The position numbers were made by a program, and so were the translations under genes. DNA of 64,000 nt. Origin: Leifsonia sp. fls2-241-R2A-40a. GTDB taxonomy: Bacteria > Actinomycetota > Actinomycetes > Actinomycetales > Microbacteriaceae. The notes under the pieces are model-generated. The model saw nothing but the letters and a program-made list of their open reading frames with translations. It was not told the DNA's origin and did no database searches. Location: contig NZ_JARVRS010000001.1 in the NCBI RefSeq assembly GCF_030209575.1, positions 3,596,001 to 3,660,000 on the forward strand, in the 5' to 3' direction. How positions within the stretch are numbered: the stretch's first letter is position 1; each line of letters starts with the position of its first letter. Positions 16,469-24,693 of the stretch are shown piece after piece.

Positions 16469-16974
16469 CGGGAGACAGCGCGCCACGGCCTGAGCGGCCA
16501 CGCGCGCAGGGCGGTGGTCGCGACCCTCGCCACGACCATCACCAAGGCCATCAGAATGAAGGCAGCCGCCCATGCTGGCGCACCTGTGATTCGCGCAGAC
16601 ATCGAGAAATCGGCGATCTGTGCGGGGAACCAATGGTCCGCACCGTAGGCGAAGAGCATTCGTCCGCCGATGACGATCAGCCACAGCAGCGCATACGGCC
16701 ACCCCGCGCGCAGCATCGTCACGCCGTCACGCACTTCCACTCGCATGAAGAACCCTGCGGCGACTCCTAAGGCGATCCCCGCACTGATTCCGATGGCCTC
16801 GAGCTGCACATCGTTGCCAGCAGTGGGGACGTCGGTGAGGAACAGGCCACCGCACACAGCGGCGATCAACACGGGGAGCAGAAGCCGGAGCGACGACATT
16901 TTTCGCGCGCCGAGGTTGGAGATCAAAATGAAGGCGAGAAGCCCGATGTTCAGGAGGTACTGGTCGAGGGTCAT
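16465..16974 (-). CDS. Membrane protein of DUF1453/CcdC-like type
   Basis: 169 residues with about five membrane helices. LLLPVLIAAVCGGLFLT, a GIALGVAAGFFMRVEVRDG helix end and LWLIVIGGRMLFAYGADH match the layout of DUF1453-like proteins of unknown role. It is the first gene of a two-gene unit with the GNAT gene and is divergent from the two-component kinase at 17157. Confidence 0.65.
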   Translation of the reverse strand: MTLDQYLLNIGLLAFILISNLGARKMSSLRLLLPVLIAAVCGGLFLTDVPTAGNDVQLEAIGISAGIALGVAAGFFMRVEVRDGVTMLRAGWPYALLWLIVIGGRMLFAYGADHWFPAQIADFSMSARITGAPAWAAAFILMALVMVVARVATTALRAWPLRPWRAVSR

Positions 16975-17156
16975 AGTGTCCTTCCCTGACCGTGGATGAT
17001 GCGTGCGTGAGCACCTTCGAAGCGTTCGCGGGTCGTCATGAGTCGATGGTGTCAATGCGGGGCCCGAGGGTCCTCGGCCCAGGGTTGGATCCCGCGTCCC
17101 GACGTTCTCCTACCTCAGGCCGATCCGGCGTTTTCCGACTCTTCTAGTGTTGGAGC

Positions 17157-18308
17157 ATGAGGCGAGCCCTGACCTTCTCCTTCACGCGGCTGAGCGCGGT
17201 GGTGGCCGTCGTCGTCGCCGCCGTGTGCCTGCTCTCGGAACCGCCGCAGTCCGTGCCGCGCGAGCTGTTTGTGCTCGTCGTCCTTCTGTCCGCAGGGATC
17301 TGGACCGCTGCCCTGCTGGTCCCCACCTCTCTGATGCGCTGGCGGGTCGCCGGGTTCGCGCTGTACGGCCTGGCCGGTGCCGTCCTCGACCTCTGGCAGC
17401 CGTGGGGCCCTGGATTCGTCGCCGGATTCATCGCCGTGTCAGCCATCGCGCTGAGCATGCCGCCGCGACCGGCCCTGCTCGCGTCGATCCCGGTGCTCGT
17501 CCTTGTTGCAGCGGCTGAGGCGGTCACGAGCGACCACCCCTGGAACGCGCTGCTCAACGTCTTGCTTGGCCTTACCTTCTTCTTCGCGGCCTCCTCATTC
17601 GCCGCTCTCAAGCGCGACGCCACGGTCCGCGCTGAGCAGCTGCTGCGGCAGGAAGCGGAGACCCGCAAGGCCCGCGACGACGCGGCGGCGCTCGGTGAGC
17701 GAGCGCGGCTCGCGCGAGAACTGCACGACGTGCTTGCGCACACACTGTCGGGCCTGAGCCTGCAACTGGAAGCCGCCCGCCTGCTGGCCGAGCGGACCCA
17801 CACGGAGCCGCGCGTCCTGGAGCAGCTCACGCTGGCGCAGAAGTCGGCCCGCGACGGGGTGGCCGAGGGGAAGCGGGCCATCGCGGCGCTGCGCGGCGAG
17901 GTGCTCGCGAACCTCGCTGACCTTCCGACCCTGGTCACCGCCTTCTCCAGGGACACGGGGATCCCCGCTCGGTTCGACCTGGCGGGCGAGCCCGTGGCCG
18001 TGGACGGCGACCTCGGTCTCGCGGTGTTCCGCACCGTTCAGGAGTCACTGAGCAATGTCCGCAAACACGCCCCTGACAGTCGATCCGTGGCCGTCGAACT
18101 GAGGTGGTCACCGGACGAGATGGTCGTCCGTGTTCGAAACGCCGGGGGCGCCCCGTCGGCGGTGCTCGGCGCCGGCTTCGGCCTCTCTGGGATGGCTGAG
18201 CGCGCTCAGGCCCTGGGAGGCACGTTCACGTGCGGTCCCACCGAGGACGGCTTCGAGACCAGCTGCTCCCTGCCCCTGCCCCTGTCGCGACCGGAGGTGT
18301 CCGCATGA
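17157..18308 (+). CDS. Two-component sensor histidine kinase (HisKA_3/LiaS-DesK type)
   Basis: 383 residues. Five or six membrane helices fill residues 1-150. The dimerisation helix has RLARELHDVLAHTLSGL with the phospho-acceptor His190 in the HisKA_3 form (E-x-H-D). The ATPase part shows VQESLSNVRKHA (N-box, about 297) and GAGFGLSGMAERAQALGG (G-box, about 344). There is no large outside sensor domain, so it likely senses membrane state or a partner. Its stop overlaps the regulator start (ATGA). Confidence 0.92.
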   Translation: MRRALTFSFTRLSAVVAVVVAAVCLLSEPPQSVPRELFVLVVLLSAGIWTAALLVPTSLMRWRVAGFALYGLAGAVLDLWQPWGPGFVAGFIAVSAIALSMPPRPALLASIPVLVLVAAAEAVTSDHPWNALLNVLLGLTFFFAASSFAALKRDATVRAEQLLRQEAETRKARDDAAALGERARLARELHDVLAHTLSGLSLQLEAARLLAERTHTEPRVLEQLTLAQKSARDGVAEGKRAIAALRGEVLANLADLPTLVTAFSRDTGIPARFDLAGEPVAVDGDLGLAVFRTVQESLSNVRKHAPDSRSVAVELRWSPDEMVVRVRNAGGAPSAVLGAGFGLSGMAERAQALGGTFTCGPTEDGFETSCSLPLPLSRPEVSA

Positions 18309-18961
18309 ATGAGCTCCGCGTGCTGGTCGCTGACGACCAGAAGATCGTGCGCGACGGCGTCGCCCTGCTGCTCGGGCTCATCGAGGGCATCACCGTCGTC
18401 GGCACCGCCATCGACGGCAACGACGCCGTCCGCCAAGCGCGAAGCACCCAGCCCGATCTGGTCCTGATGGACCTCAACATGCCCCACCTCGACGGCGTCG
18501 AGGCAACCGCGCAGATCCTCGCCGAGCTGCCGCACATCCGCGTCGTCGTGATGACCACCTACGACGACGATGCCTGGGTCTTCCGGGCACTCCGGGCGGG
18601 TGCCCGCGGCTATCTCACCAAGGACTCCTCGGCGGAGGACATCGAACGCGCACTCCGCTCCGTCGCGGCCGGCGACGCCCAACTCGACCCCTCGGTGCAG
18701 CGGCGGCTGCTCGACGCCCTCGCAACGCAGCAGCCTGCCACCTCCCCGACCTCGGCGGCACCCGCCGCGGTGGGGCTCACCGCGCGGGAACAGGAGGTGC
18801 TGCAGCTCATCGCTGAGGGCCTCTCCAACGACGAGGTCACCGAGCGGCTCCACGTCAGCATGGCGACCGTGAAGACGCACATCGGGAGCCTGCTCTCCAA
18901 GACAGGAAGTCGCGACCGGGCTCAGCTGGTGATCTACGCCTTCCGGACCGGCGCGGTCTGA
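18305..18961 (+). CDS. NarL/FixJ-type response regulator
   Basis: 218 residues. Receiver domain: acidic pair in LVADDQ (9-11), phospho-acceptor Asp56 in LVLMDLNMP, Thr in MTTY and Lys in LTKDS (about 105). C-terminal LuxR-type helix-turn-helix: LTAREQEVLQLIAEGLSNDE, then SMATVKTHIGSLLSKTG. It is translationally coupled to the kinase and is surely its partner. Targets are unknown; the CPBP gene 100 bp downstream is a candidate. Confidence 0.93.
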   Translation: MNELRVLVADDQKIVRDGVALLLGLIEGITVVGTAIDGNDAVRQARSTQPDLVLMDLNMPHLDGVEATAQILAELPHIRVVVMTTYDDDAWVFRALRAGARGYLTKDSSAEDIERALRSVAAGDAQLDPSVQRRLLDALATQQPATSPTSAAPAAVGLTAREQEVLQLIAEGLSNDEVTERLHVSMATVKTHIGSLLSKTGSRDRAQLVIYAFRTGAV

Positions 18962-19062
18962 CGCCTCACCCTCGGTCTCCTACCGAGGGCGGAACCTTGA
19001 TCAGCGGGCAATCCGACTCCGGCACGATTCGACGCGCTTCCCCGCGCGAATACTGTCGGCGC

Positions 19063-19824
19063 ATGCTCACCCCTTTCGATGTCTTCGCCGGCCGACCCGC
19101 GGCCACCGCGATCTCCCTCTGGATTCTCACCGTCGCCGTCACCATCGCCACTGCAGGCCTGCTCGCGCTCGTCTCGCCACAGCTCGACATGATGACCCAG
19201 CGGTTCATCGCTGTCCTGCTCCTGGCGGTCTTCGCTGTCGTCGTCGTCCTCGTCCGCAAGCCGCGGCTCCTGCGTAACGGGTCCTTCCCTCCGGCGCTCC
19301 TCGTCCTGCCGCTCCTGGTCGTGCTGGCCCCGTTCGCCGGCGGACTGAAGGACGAGAGTGCTCAGGCCGTGGTCGTCCTGGTCATCGGGTATCTCGCCAC
19401 GGGGGTGTACGAGGAGCTGTGGTTCCGCGGACTTGTCCTCGACGCCCTCCGCACCTGGAGCCCACTCCGTGCGGCACTGCTCTCCTCGGCCCTGTTCGGC
19501 CTCGCTCATCTGTCCAACATCGCATTCGGAGCGAACGTCGCGGTCACGGCCGCTCAGGTCGTCGGCGCAGCATGCTACGGAGTGGGACTCGCCGGGCTCC
19601 GACTGCGCGGGCTCGCCCTCTGGCCCCTCATCCTCATCCACGCCGTCACCGACATCGCACTCGCCCTCGGCAACGTCACCGCCGGCTGGCGCTGGGGACT
19701 GATGATCGGCGGAGACACCGCGCTGCTCTTCTTCGGACTCTTCGTGCTCGGCGCACTACGCGTGCGCGCCGCTGAACGATCACGGCCGGCCGTCGACACC
19801 AGCGCGCCCAGGGGTCATCTGTGA
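19063..19824 (+). CDS. CPBP family intramembrane glutamic endopeptidase
   Basis: 253 residues, seven to eight membrane helices. The three catalytic motifs of the CPBP (CAAX/Abi) family are present: EELWFRG at 117-123, FGLAHLSN with His149, and LIHAVTD near 200. These proteases cut in the membrane and often serve in bacteriocin self-immunity or processing. It follows the two-component genes, suggesting control by them. Start ATG at 19063 is preferred over a longer frame. Confidence 0.88.
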   Translation: MLTPFDVFAGRPAATAISLWILTVAVTIATAGLLALVSPQLDMMTQRFIAVLLLAVFAVVVVLVRKPRLLRNGSFPPALLVLPLLVVLAPFAGGLKDESAQAVVVLVIGYLATGVYEELWFRGLVLDALRTWSPLRAALLSSALFGLAHLSNIAFGANVAVTAAQVVGAACYGVGLAGLRLRGLALWPLILIHAVTDIALALGNVTAGWRWGLMIGGDTALLFFGLFVLGALRVRAAERSRPAVDTSAPRGHL

Positions 19825-19937
19825 GCTGCCACGGGTCTGAGGAATGGCCGTGCAGGCCATCGCTGGCACGCCCATGCCCAACTAGACGGAGAAAAGCCCA
19901 ACTAGCTCAAGAAGCGACAGGCGGGACGGAGCGTTAC

Positions 19938-19958
19938 GGGCCGAGCGGAGCGAGGCCC
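19938..19958 (+). repeat. REP-like palindrome (GGGCC...GGCCC)
   Basis: Arms GGGCC and GGCCC enclose GAGCGGAGCGA. The same GCGGAGCGA core with GC-rich arms recurs at 47663, 53603 and 53752. It marks the edge between cargo and backbone. Confidence 0.5.
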
Positions 19959-20005
19959 GGCTGAGGCGCGGCGTCGGCGCATAGCTGGGGACGAGACGGG
20001 TTGCT

Positions 20006-20017
20006 CCGCCGCATCTG
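20006..20017 (+). promoter_or_regulatory. Motif A copy (CCGCCGCATCTG)
   Basis: Full motif A, with GGGGACGAGACG just upstream (from 19987). It lies 14 bases before the GTG start of the gene at 20032 and just ahead of its ribosome site GGAGGTGA. Confidence 0.65.
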
Positions 20018-20031
20018 CGGGAGGTGACCCC

Positions 20032-20955
20032 GTGGAAAGGACCCTCATGCATCTCGGCATCACACTTCGTGTCACCGCTCTCTTGGCTGCTGCCTGCACT
20101 GTCATCGGTGTCGGCACCGCTGCCGCCTCCCATGTCGCCGCGGAGCGGGCGGTGGTGTCGGCGCAGAAGCCCGCGTACGACCTCGCCGTCGACCAGGTGA
20201 TCTCCCGGGCCGGCGGTGCGCTGCACCTGGCGCAGCTCGCGTCTGACGCCCTCGACGGTGCACGCGCTGCCCTCGACGCCTCCGAAGGCAAGGTCCTCGA
20301 CGGGGACACCAGCCGTACGGCACTCGACGACGCGATCCGCAAGGACACCTTCCTGGTGCAGACCGCCGGCGCGGAGCAGCGGATCGTCCGCGGGAAGGCC
20401 GAGGCGAAGCCGAAGGCCGGGCAGTGGGGACCCGACTACGTGGGCGCTACAGCGGAGCTGGGGCGGCTGTCGTTCCCGGCCGCGGAACACCTGGCCGGGA
20501 TCCCGGCGCAGCTGAGCAAGCTCGAGGCGGACCTCACGGCTGCGACCGCGGCGTGGCAGGCTGAGCAGGAGCGCATCGCTGCGGCTAAGGCGGCAGCTGA
20601 GGCGGCGTACCGGGCCAGCCACACGTTGGACGTATGGACCACAGGCTGGTCCCCAGAGATCGACGCCTGCCGCGGCGCGGTAGACATCACACCTCGGACT
20701 GGGCTGACCACTCCCTTGCTCGCCCTCCATTCATACTGTGGGGGCACCGCGCTGGCCAAGGACGTCGGCTCTGTGATCACCCTGACCGGGCTCTACACCG
20801 GCCAGTGGAAGTCGCTCGGTCTGGTCACCACAGTCAACGCATACACACAGGGCCCGGAAGCGGTGCCGCAGCTGCCGGCCGGTCAGCTCGAGATCATGAC
20901 CTGCTACCCCAACCCGAGCTCGCAGGGCATCTGGGTGTTCGAGCGGGTCGGCTGA
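20032..20955 (+). CDS. Exported/membrane-anchored protein with coiled coil
   Basis: 307 residues. A signal anchor (about 10-33), a long Ala-, Lys- and Glu-rich coiled coil (about 35-200, ending AAWQAEQERIAAAKAAAEAAY) and a globular end (about 205-307) with three spaced cysteines (DACRGAVDIT, HSYCGG, MTCYPNP). It is probably outside the membrane. The end domain resembles proteins found on actinobacterial plasmids, but I cannot name it. GTG at 20032 follows GGAGGTGA; an ATG at 20047 is also possible. First backbone gene under motif A. Confidence 0.65.
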   Translation: MERTLMHLGITLRVTALLAAACTVIGVGTAAASHVAAERAVVSAQKPAYDLAVDQVISRAGGALHLAQLASDALDGARAALDASEGKVLDGDTSRTALDDAIRKDTFLVQTAGAEQRIVRGKAEAKPKAGQWGPDYVGATAELGRLSFPAAEHLAGIPAQLSKLEADLTAATAAWQAEQERIAAAKAAAEAAYRASHTLDVWTTGWSPEIDACRGAVDITPRTGLTTPLLALHSYCGGTALAKDVGSVITLTGLYTGQWKSLGLVTTVNAYTQGPEAVPQLPAGQLEIMTCYPNPSSQGIWVFERVG

Positions 20956-20963
20956 TCCCCGGA

Positions 20964-20989
20964 GGGATCATGTGATCCCACGTGGGATC
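20964..20989 (+). repeat. Overlapping palindromes GGGATCA..TGATCCC and GATCCCACGTGGGATC
   Basis: Two palindromes share bases between the exported protein and the GIY-YIG gene. They could fold as alternative hairpins ending the first message, or act as an operator for the second gene, whose start is 52 bp away. Confidence 0.5.
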
Positions 20990-21040
20990 TCTCGCACCAG
21001 TTGACGGCTGTTCGGCTCTTCGGGCCGGTAGGGTGCGCTC

Positions 21041-21790
21041 ATGCCACCTCGGAGCCCAAGCCAGAGAACCGTCATCGGCGCGACCGTCGAACACCTCGGG
21101 GAGCGGGTGCGTGCTGGGAAGTACGGGTTCCGGCTGACCAGGGATGTGTACGCGGTCCCGTCGAAGCGGAACACGAAGCCGATCCCCCGCGAGTTCGTCT
21201 CTGATGAGATGTGGGAGGAGATGTCGGAGATCTACGAAGACGACGACCATCGCATCTACACCGACGCGTGGGTGGCCGAATGGCACGACGCGGTACTGGA
21301 GAACTTCGACCTGAACATGGCGTGGTTCGAGAACATCGAGCCGAGCGCCTTCGAGGCGGTCATCGCGGGGATGCTTGCGGCGGAGCCGAAGCTGCAGGAG
21401 GTCACCGATCTGCGCCCGTTGGACGGTGTCAGCGGCGTGTACGTGATGGTCCTCGACGGCTACCGGCAGGTGTACATCGGCCAGGCAACCGACATCCGTG
21501 CGCGCATCAAACGGCACTGGTCCGGGGTCAAGCAGTTCGACCGGCTGCTCTGGGCGCACAAGCACGAGTCGGTCATGTCGATCGACTCGTTCCGCGCCCT
21601 GGACACCACCCGCGTCTTCGCTGTCCGTACCGGCCGACCCGACATGCTCGAGCAGAAGCTGGTGGAGGCGGTGCCCGCCGACTACCGGCTGAACCGGATC
21701 AGTGGCGGCACTCTCAGCGGACTCCGCGGCCTATTCATCCTGGGTGAGATCAACCGTCGGAATCTGACCTCCGAGAGTGTCGGCCCCTGA
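21041..21790 (+). CDS. GIY-YIG domain protein, copy 1
   Basis: 249 residues. The GIY-YIG core is at about 128-165: GVYVMVLDGY, then VYIGQATDIRARIKRHW with the usual Tyr, Arg and His positions of this nuclease fold. It is preceded by a conserved part (RVRAGKYGFRLTRDVYAV, NFDLNMAWFENIEPSAF) and followed by SVMSIDSFRALDTTRVFAVRTG. A paralogue with the same layout lies at 46621-47391, so both parts form one family. A catalytic Glu typical of endonucleases (for example in the last helix) is not certain. It may act in element DNA processing. Confidence 0.72.
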   Translation: MPPRSPSQRTVIGATVEHLGERVRAGKYGFRLTRDVYAVPSKRNTKPIPREFVSDEMWEEMSEIYEDDDHRIYTDAWVAEWHDAVLENFDLNMAWFENIEPSAFEAVIAGMLAAEPKLQEVTDLRPLDGVSGVYVMVLDGYRQVYIGQATDIRARIKRHWSGVKQFDRLLWAHKHESVMSIDSFRALDTTRVFAVRTGRPDMLEQKLVEAVPADYRLNRISGGTLSGLRGLFILGEINRRNLTSESVGP

Positions 21791-21810
21791 GGGATCATTC
21801 GACCTGTCCG

Positions 21811-21830
21811 GCGTACGCGTACGCGTACGC
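21811..21830 (+). repeat. Perfect 20-bp palindrome of alternating GCGTAC
   Basis: Three GCGTAC units plus GC form a perfect self-complementary 20-mer between convergent genes. Alternating purine-pyrimidine DNA may adopt a Z form or cruciform, or serve as a two-way terminator. Confidence 0.5.
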
Positions 21831-21874
21831 GAGCGGCAGGGATGGCGCGAGGCGCTCGCGGAGCGTCACCCGAG

Positions 21875-22309
21875 TCAGGCGGCAGCGAGGTGCTTGCGTG
21901 CGAGGCTGAGGACGGGGTCGATGAGACTGACCGCCAGCTCGTGGTGCTGCGGCGGGAAGTCGAGCCATCCGGAGCAGAGTTCTTCCTGCGCCTCTTGGGT
22001 GGTCATCTCAACCAGCTCCGTCTCGAACTGCCACTCCCGCGTCAGATTCGGACGGTGGGCGCCTTCGATGTCGACCAGCCATCCGTCCGGGTGCTGCACG
22101 AAGGCATGCGCAAGGAACCGCGTTCCAGACGGTGTGAGCTCTCGACCGCGCAGAGCCACGATCGGCCAACCGGTCTCCACCGAGAGAACGAACGCGAGCG
22201 ACAGGCAGTTGCCGAGCAGGAATGCACGGCGGGCGTGCCGGTCCAGCCGGCCCGGCTTCACCCGAGCCGGCCGTCCCTGCGTAGTGATCACGCGCACGCG
22301 CCGGGCCAC
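21875..22309 (-). CDS. Putative cysteine-protease/deamidase-like protein (144 aa)
   Basis: GNCLSLAFVLSVETGWPIVAL, then HAFVQHPDGWLVDIEGAH. A Cys at the start of a helix, followed by a His and an Asp on strands with GW and DG turns, is the arrangement of papain- or transglutaminase-like Cys-His-Asp triads. The start GTG is two bases after the stop of the upstream motor paralogue, so it is the last gene of the leftward unit. Function is inferred from residue pattern only; an immunity or processing role cannot be excluded. Confidence 0.5.
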   Translation of the reverse strand: MARRVRVITTQGRPARVKPGRLDRHARRAFLLGNCLSLAFVLSVETGWPIVALRGRELTPSGTRFLAHAFVQHPDGWLVDIEGAHRPNLTREWQFETELVEMTTQEAQEELCSGWLDFPPQHHELAVSLIDPVLSLARKHLAAA

Positions 22310-22311
22310 TG

Positions 22312-23205
22312 TCAGCCCCGCGGCTTCGGCACGCCGAGCTGCTCGAGGTGTGTGTCGATCTCGTCCCGCTCGAACCAGTCGACCCGGTACAGGACGACGT
22401 CGCCGGTAGGGGTGATCGTGATGGCGCGGCCCGGGTGCTTGTCGGCGGCGTTGAGGAGGTTTACAGCCGCGTGGACCTGCTTGCCGAACGGCCGGTGAAG
22501 ACCCGCGGTTGCGACGGTGGCGTCATAGGGGCGCCGGGTGACCGTGACGTCCATGCGGTCTCGGGCGATCATGCTGATGCCCCAGCTGGTGTAGCTCTTC
22601 CCGGTGACGATGACGTAGATGCCGAGGTGGCGGCCGTCGTAGGCGAGCTCAGCGACGGCGCCCACGAGCGCCCGCACCGAGTAGGTCTGCTCGGTGCCCC
22701 GCTTCGCATTCGAGACGAGCGCGCTGATCTCCGGGACTACGACAGTCAGAGGAGAGACGTTCTCACGCTTCTGCACGTGTACCGGCAGGTCAGACAGGAA
22801 GCGTGTCTTGTGGTCGCTCAGGACGCGGAGACGACGGCTGAACTCTTCGCGCAGGTCGGCGGCCATCGAGTACATCGCGTCTGGGTCAGCGTGGGTGAGG
22901 CTGCGTGCGAACCGGCTGGTGACAGACTCCGACAGGCGAAGCGTGTCGAACGGGTCGGCGAGGATGATCTGGTGTCCGCGGGCCGCACGGTGGACGATCT
23001 CCGAGATGGCGGCGGGCTTGGCTGCCGAGTCTGGGCCGCCGAGGTAGATCCGGTGCGGTGAGGCGTGGAGGTTGGCGAGCAGCGGCGTGCCGTCGGCGCG
23101 GATCCCGAGCGGGATGGTCGCCCAGTCCTCGGGCGAGTACGTCTCAGGGAGAAGAGTCGTGCCCGGGACGTAGTCGGGGATGCCGGACAGAGTGGTGGTG
23201 TTCAT
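22312..23205 (-). CDS. FtsK/TraB-like protein with degenerate P-loop, paralogue 1
   Basis: 297 residues. GTTLLPETYSPEDW, GIRADGTPLL and SPHRIYLGG align closely with the true motor at 26539-28308, but where that has GGTGSGKT this has GGPDSAAKP (56-64). The Walker B strand reads LTVVVPEISALV, with Pro in place of the Asp. Later segments (GRHLGIYVIVTG) also align. It therefore keeps the fold but should not hydrolyse ATP. Likely a non-catalytic subunit or regulator of the transfer motor. Motif A lies upstream at 23261. Confidence 0.7.
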   Translation of the reverse strand: MNTTTLSGIPDYVPGTTLLPETYSPEDWATIPLGIRADGTPLLANLHASPHRIYLGGPDSAAKPAAISEIVHRAARGHQIILADPFDTLRLSESVTSRFARSLTHADPDAMYSMAADLREEFSRRLRVLSDHKTRFLSDLPVHVQKRENVSPLTVVVPEISALVSNAKRGTEQTYSVRALVGAVAELAYDGRHLGIYVIVTGKSYTSWGISMIARDRMDVTVTRRPYDATVATAGLHRPFGKQVHAAVNLLNAADKHPGRAITITPTGDVVLYRVDWFERDEIDTHLEQLGVPKPRG

Positions 23206-23260
23206 GGTGCCTCCTCAGGCGGTGGGTGGTGCTCGGTGGGGGTGGTGCGTCGACGTTGGA

Positions 23261-23270
23261 TATGCGGCGA
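23261..23270 (-). promoter_or_regulatory. Motif A copy (TCGCCGCATA)
   Basis: Read on the minus strand TCGCCGCATATCC lies 56 bp before the start of paralogue 1, in the short gap after paralogue 2. It may give an internal promoter. Confidence 0.5.
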
Positions 23271-23315
23271 AAACGCGTGTCCCCTCGGCTATGCCTGAAG
23301 TGGTCTGTCCAGCTG

Positions 23316-24149
23316 CTAGCGGCCGACCCAGCCGCGCGCGTCCGGGACACCGATCTGCCGCAACAGTTCCGGGAGTGTGGCTGGGGCGGCCGGGAGCGCC
23401 TGCCGATACAGGGTGGGGATTCCGTCGATGTCGGTAATGGCGAGGCCGGGACCTTCGAGCTCTGCCGCGTTCTTCGGGATCCCGTCGAACTGGGTGGTCA
23501 GCTCGAGCAGCCCCTCGTCGACGGTTTCCATCAGGGTGATCCGTGAGGTGAACCGGGCGAGGTGCTGGGTGACCGCCGGCCGCGGCGCGGTGGCCGTGGC
23601 CAGCAGGTAGATGCCGAGGTGGCGGCCGCGGGCGACGACCGCGTCGAACAGGTCCGCGAGTTCCGGCTCGGCCAGCAGCGCGGCGGGGTCCTCGATCACG
23701 ATCGTGACCGGGGAGACAGGTTCCCAGCTCATGCGCACGCTGTTCGGCAGTCCGGCGAAGGAGAACACCGCGTGCTCCTGCAGCAGGCCGGTGCGGCGCG
23801 TCAGCTCGGCGGTGGCGTGACGAAGCACCGCGACCGCGGCGTCCAGGTCCGTAGCGTGCGCGGCGGCGAAAGGGTGCAGGACATCGAGAAGTGAGGCTTG
23901 GCTGGCGAGGGTGACGACGGCGAGCTCGTGGCCGCGGGCGACCGCCTGAGCGGCGTGGTTCACGGCTGCGAGCCCGGTTCGGTCGGCGGGACCAGTGATT
24001 AGGGTGTGGTCGGCGTCCGCGATCACGGTGTCGGCTAGGCCTACCCCGATCGGGAGGATGTTGTACAGGGCGGCGCCGTACGGGTAGACGCCCGGGAGCA
24101 GGTCCTCCGTGGTGACGGCGGCCGGGAGGGTGGCCGTGCGGATCGTCAT
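23316..24149 (-). CDS. FtsK/TraB-like protein with degenerate P-loop, paralogue 2
   Basis: 277 residues with the same core as paralogue 1: DHTLITGPADRTGLAAV (P-loop position 52-59 without the G-K-T), VARGHELAVVT, VTIVIEDPAALLAE at Walker B, and ARGRHLGIYLLATATA. Lys and Ser/Thr of Walker A are missing, so ATP hydrolysis is unlikely. The start overlaps the stop of the next gene upstream (ATGA). Two inactive copies beside one active motor suggest a mixed ring or a scaffold (inference). Confidence 0.68.
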   Translation of the reverse strand: MTIRTATLPAAVTTEDLLPGVYPYGAALYNILPIGVGLADTVIADADHTLITGPADRTGLAAVNHAAQAVARGHELAVVTLASQASLLDVLHPFAAAHATDLDAAVAVLRHATAELTRRTGLLQEHAVFSFAGLPNSVRMSWEPVSPVTIVIEDPAALLAEPELADLFDAVVARGRHLGIYLLATATAPRPAVTQHLARFTSRITLMETVDEGLLELTTQFDGIPKNAAELEGPGLAITDIDGIPTLYRQALPAAPATLPELLRQIGVPDARGWVGR

Positions 24150-24607
24150 CGGTCAAACGCCTGCCCGACCGCGCGGATGATGGCGACGACGGCGATGAAG
24201 GCGACCAGGATCGGGAACAGCACCGCGATCAGCAGCGCGGGGGCCTTATGCATGCGGCGCCCGAACCGGCAGATGGCGTAGACGACGCCCACGGCGATCC
24301 AGTAGAGCACCAGCCACGCCCACGGGGAGGTGCTGACGTGGGTCACCCACTGGCCGAACGCAGCGGCAAGCAGCGGCAGCCCTGTGACCCACATCCAGAG
24401 CGCCCCGTAGGCGAGCCCGGCGGCGACGGCGAGGCCGCCGAAGACGGAGACGGCGGTGATGATGGCTCGGCTGCGTGGGCTCCGCCGCGGGCGCTGCAGG
24501 TAGGCGGCGTCAATGTCGGCGTCGTCGGTGTGGATGGCGTCCGGGACGACGAAGGCGTTCGGGTCGGTCGGTGGGATGACGATGATGTTCGAGTTGTCGT
24601 TGAACAT
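24146..24607 (-). CDS. Small membrane protein (153 aa)
   Basis: A polar N-terminus of about 45 residues rich in Asp (HTDDADIDAAYL) precedes three or four membrane helices (from AVSVFGGLAVAAGLAY to LIAVLFPILVAFIAVVAI). The start ATG at 24607 follows GAGGAAACC. Lies between the lipoprotein and the degenerate motor paralogues and is coupled to paralogue 2. Probably a membrane part of the transfer channel; no family recognised. Confidence 0.65.
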   Translation of the reverse strand: MFNDNSNIIVIPPTDPNAFVVPDAIHTDDADIDAAYLQRPRRSPRSRAIITAVSVFGGLAVAAGLAYGALWMWVTGLPLLAAAFGQWVTHVSTSPWAWLVLYWIAVGVVYAICRFGRRMHKAPALLIAVLFPILVAFIAVVAIIRAVGQAFDR

Positions 24608-24693
24608 GGGTGGTTTCCTCTCGAGGCGGTGGTTTCGCTGCTGGGAGGGTCCGCCGCCCGGCGTCAGCAGCAAGCGCCGGGCCGCGGGGTTGG

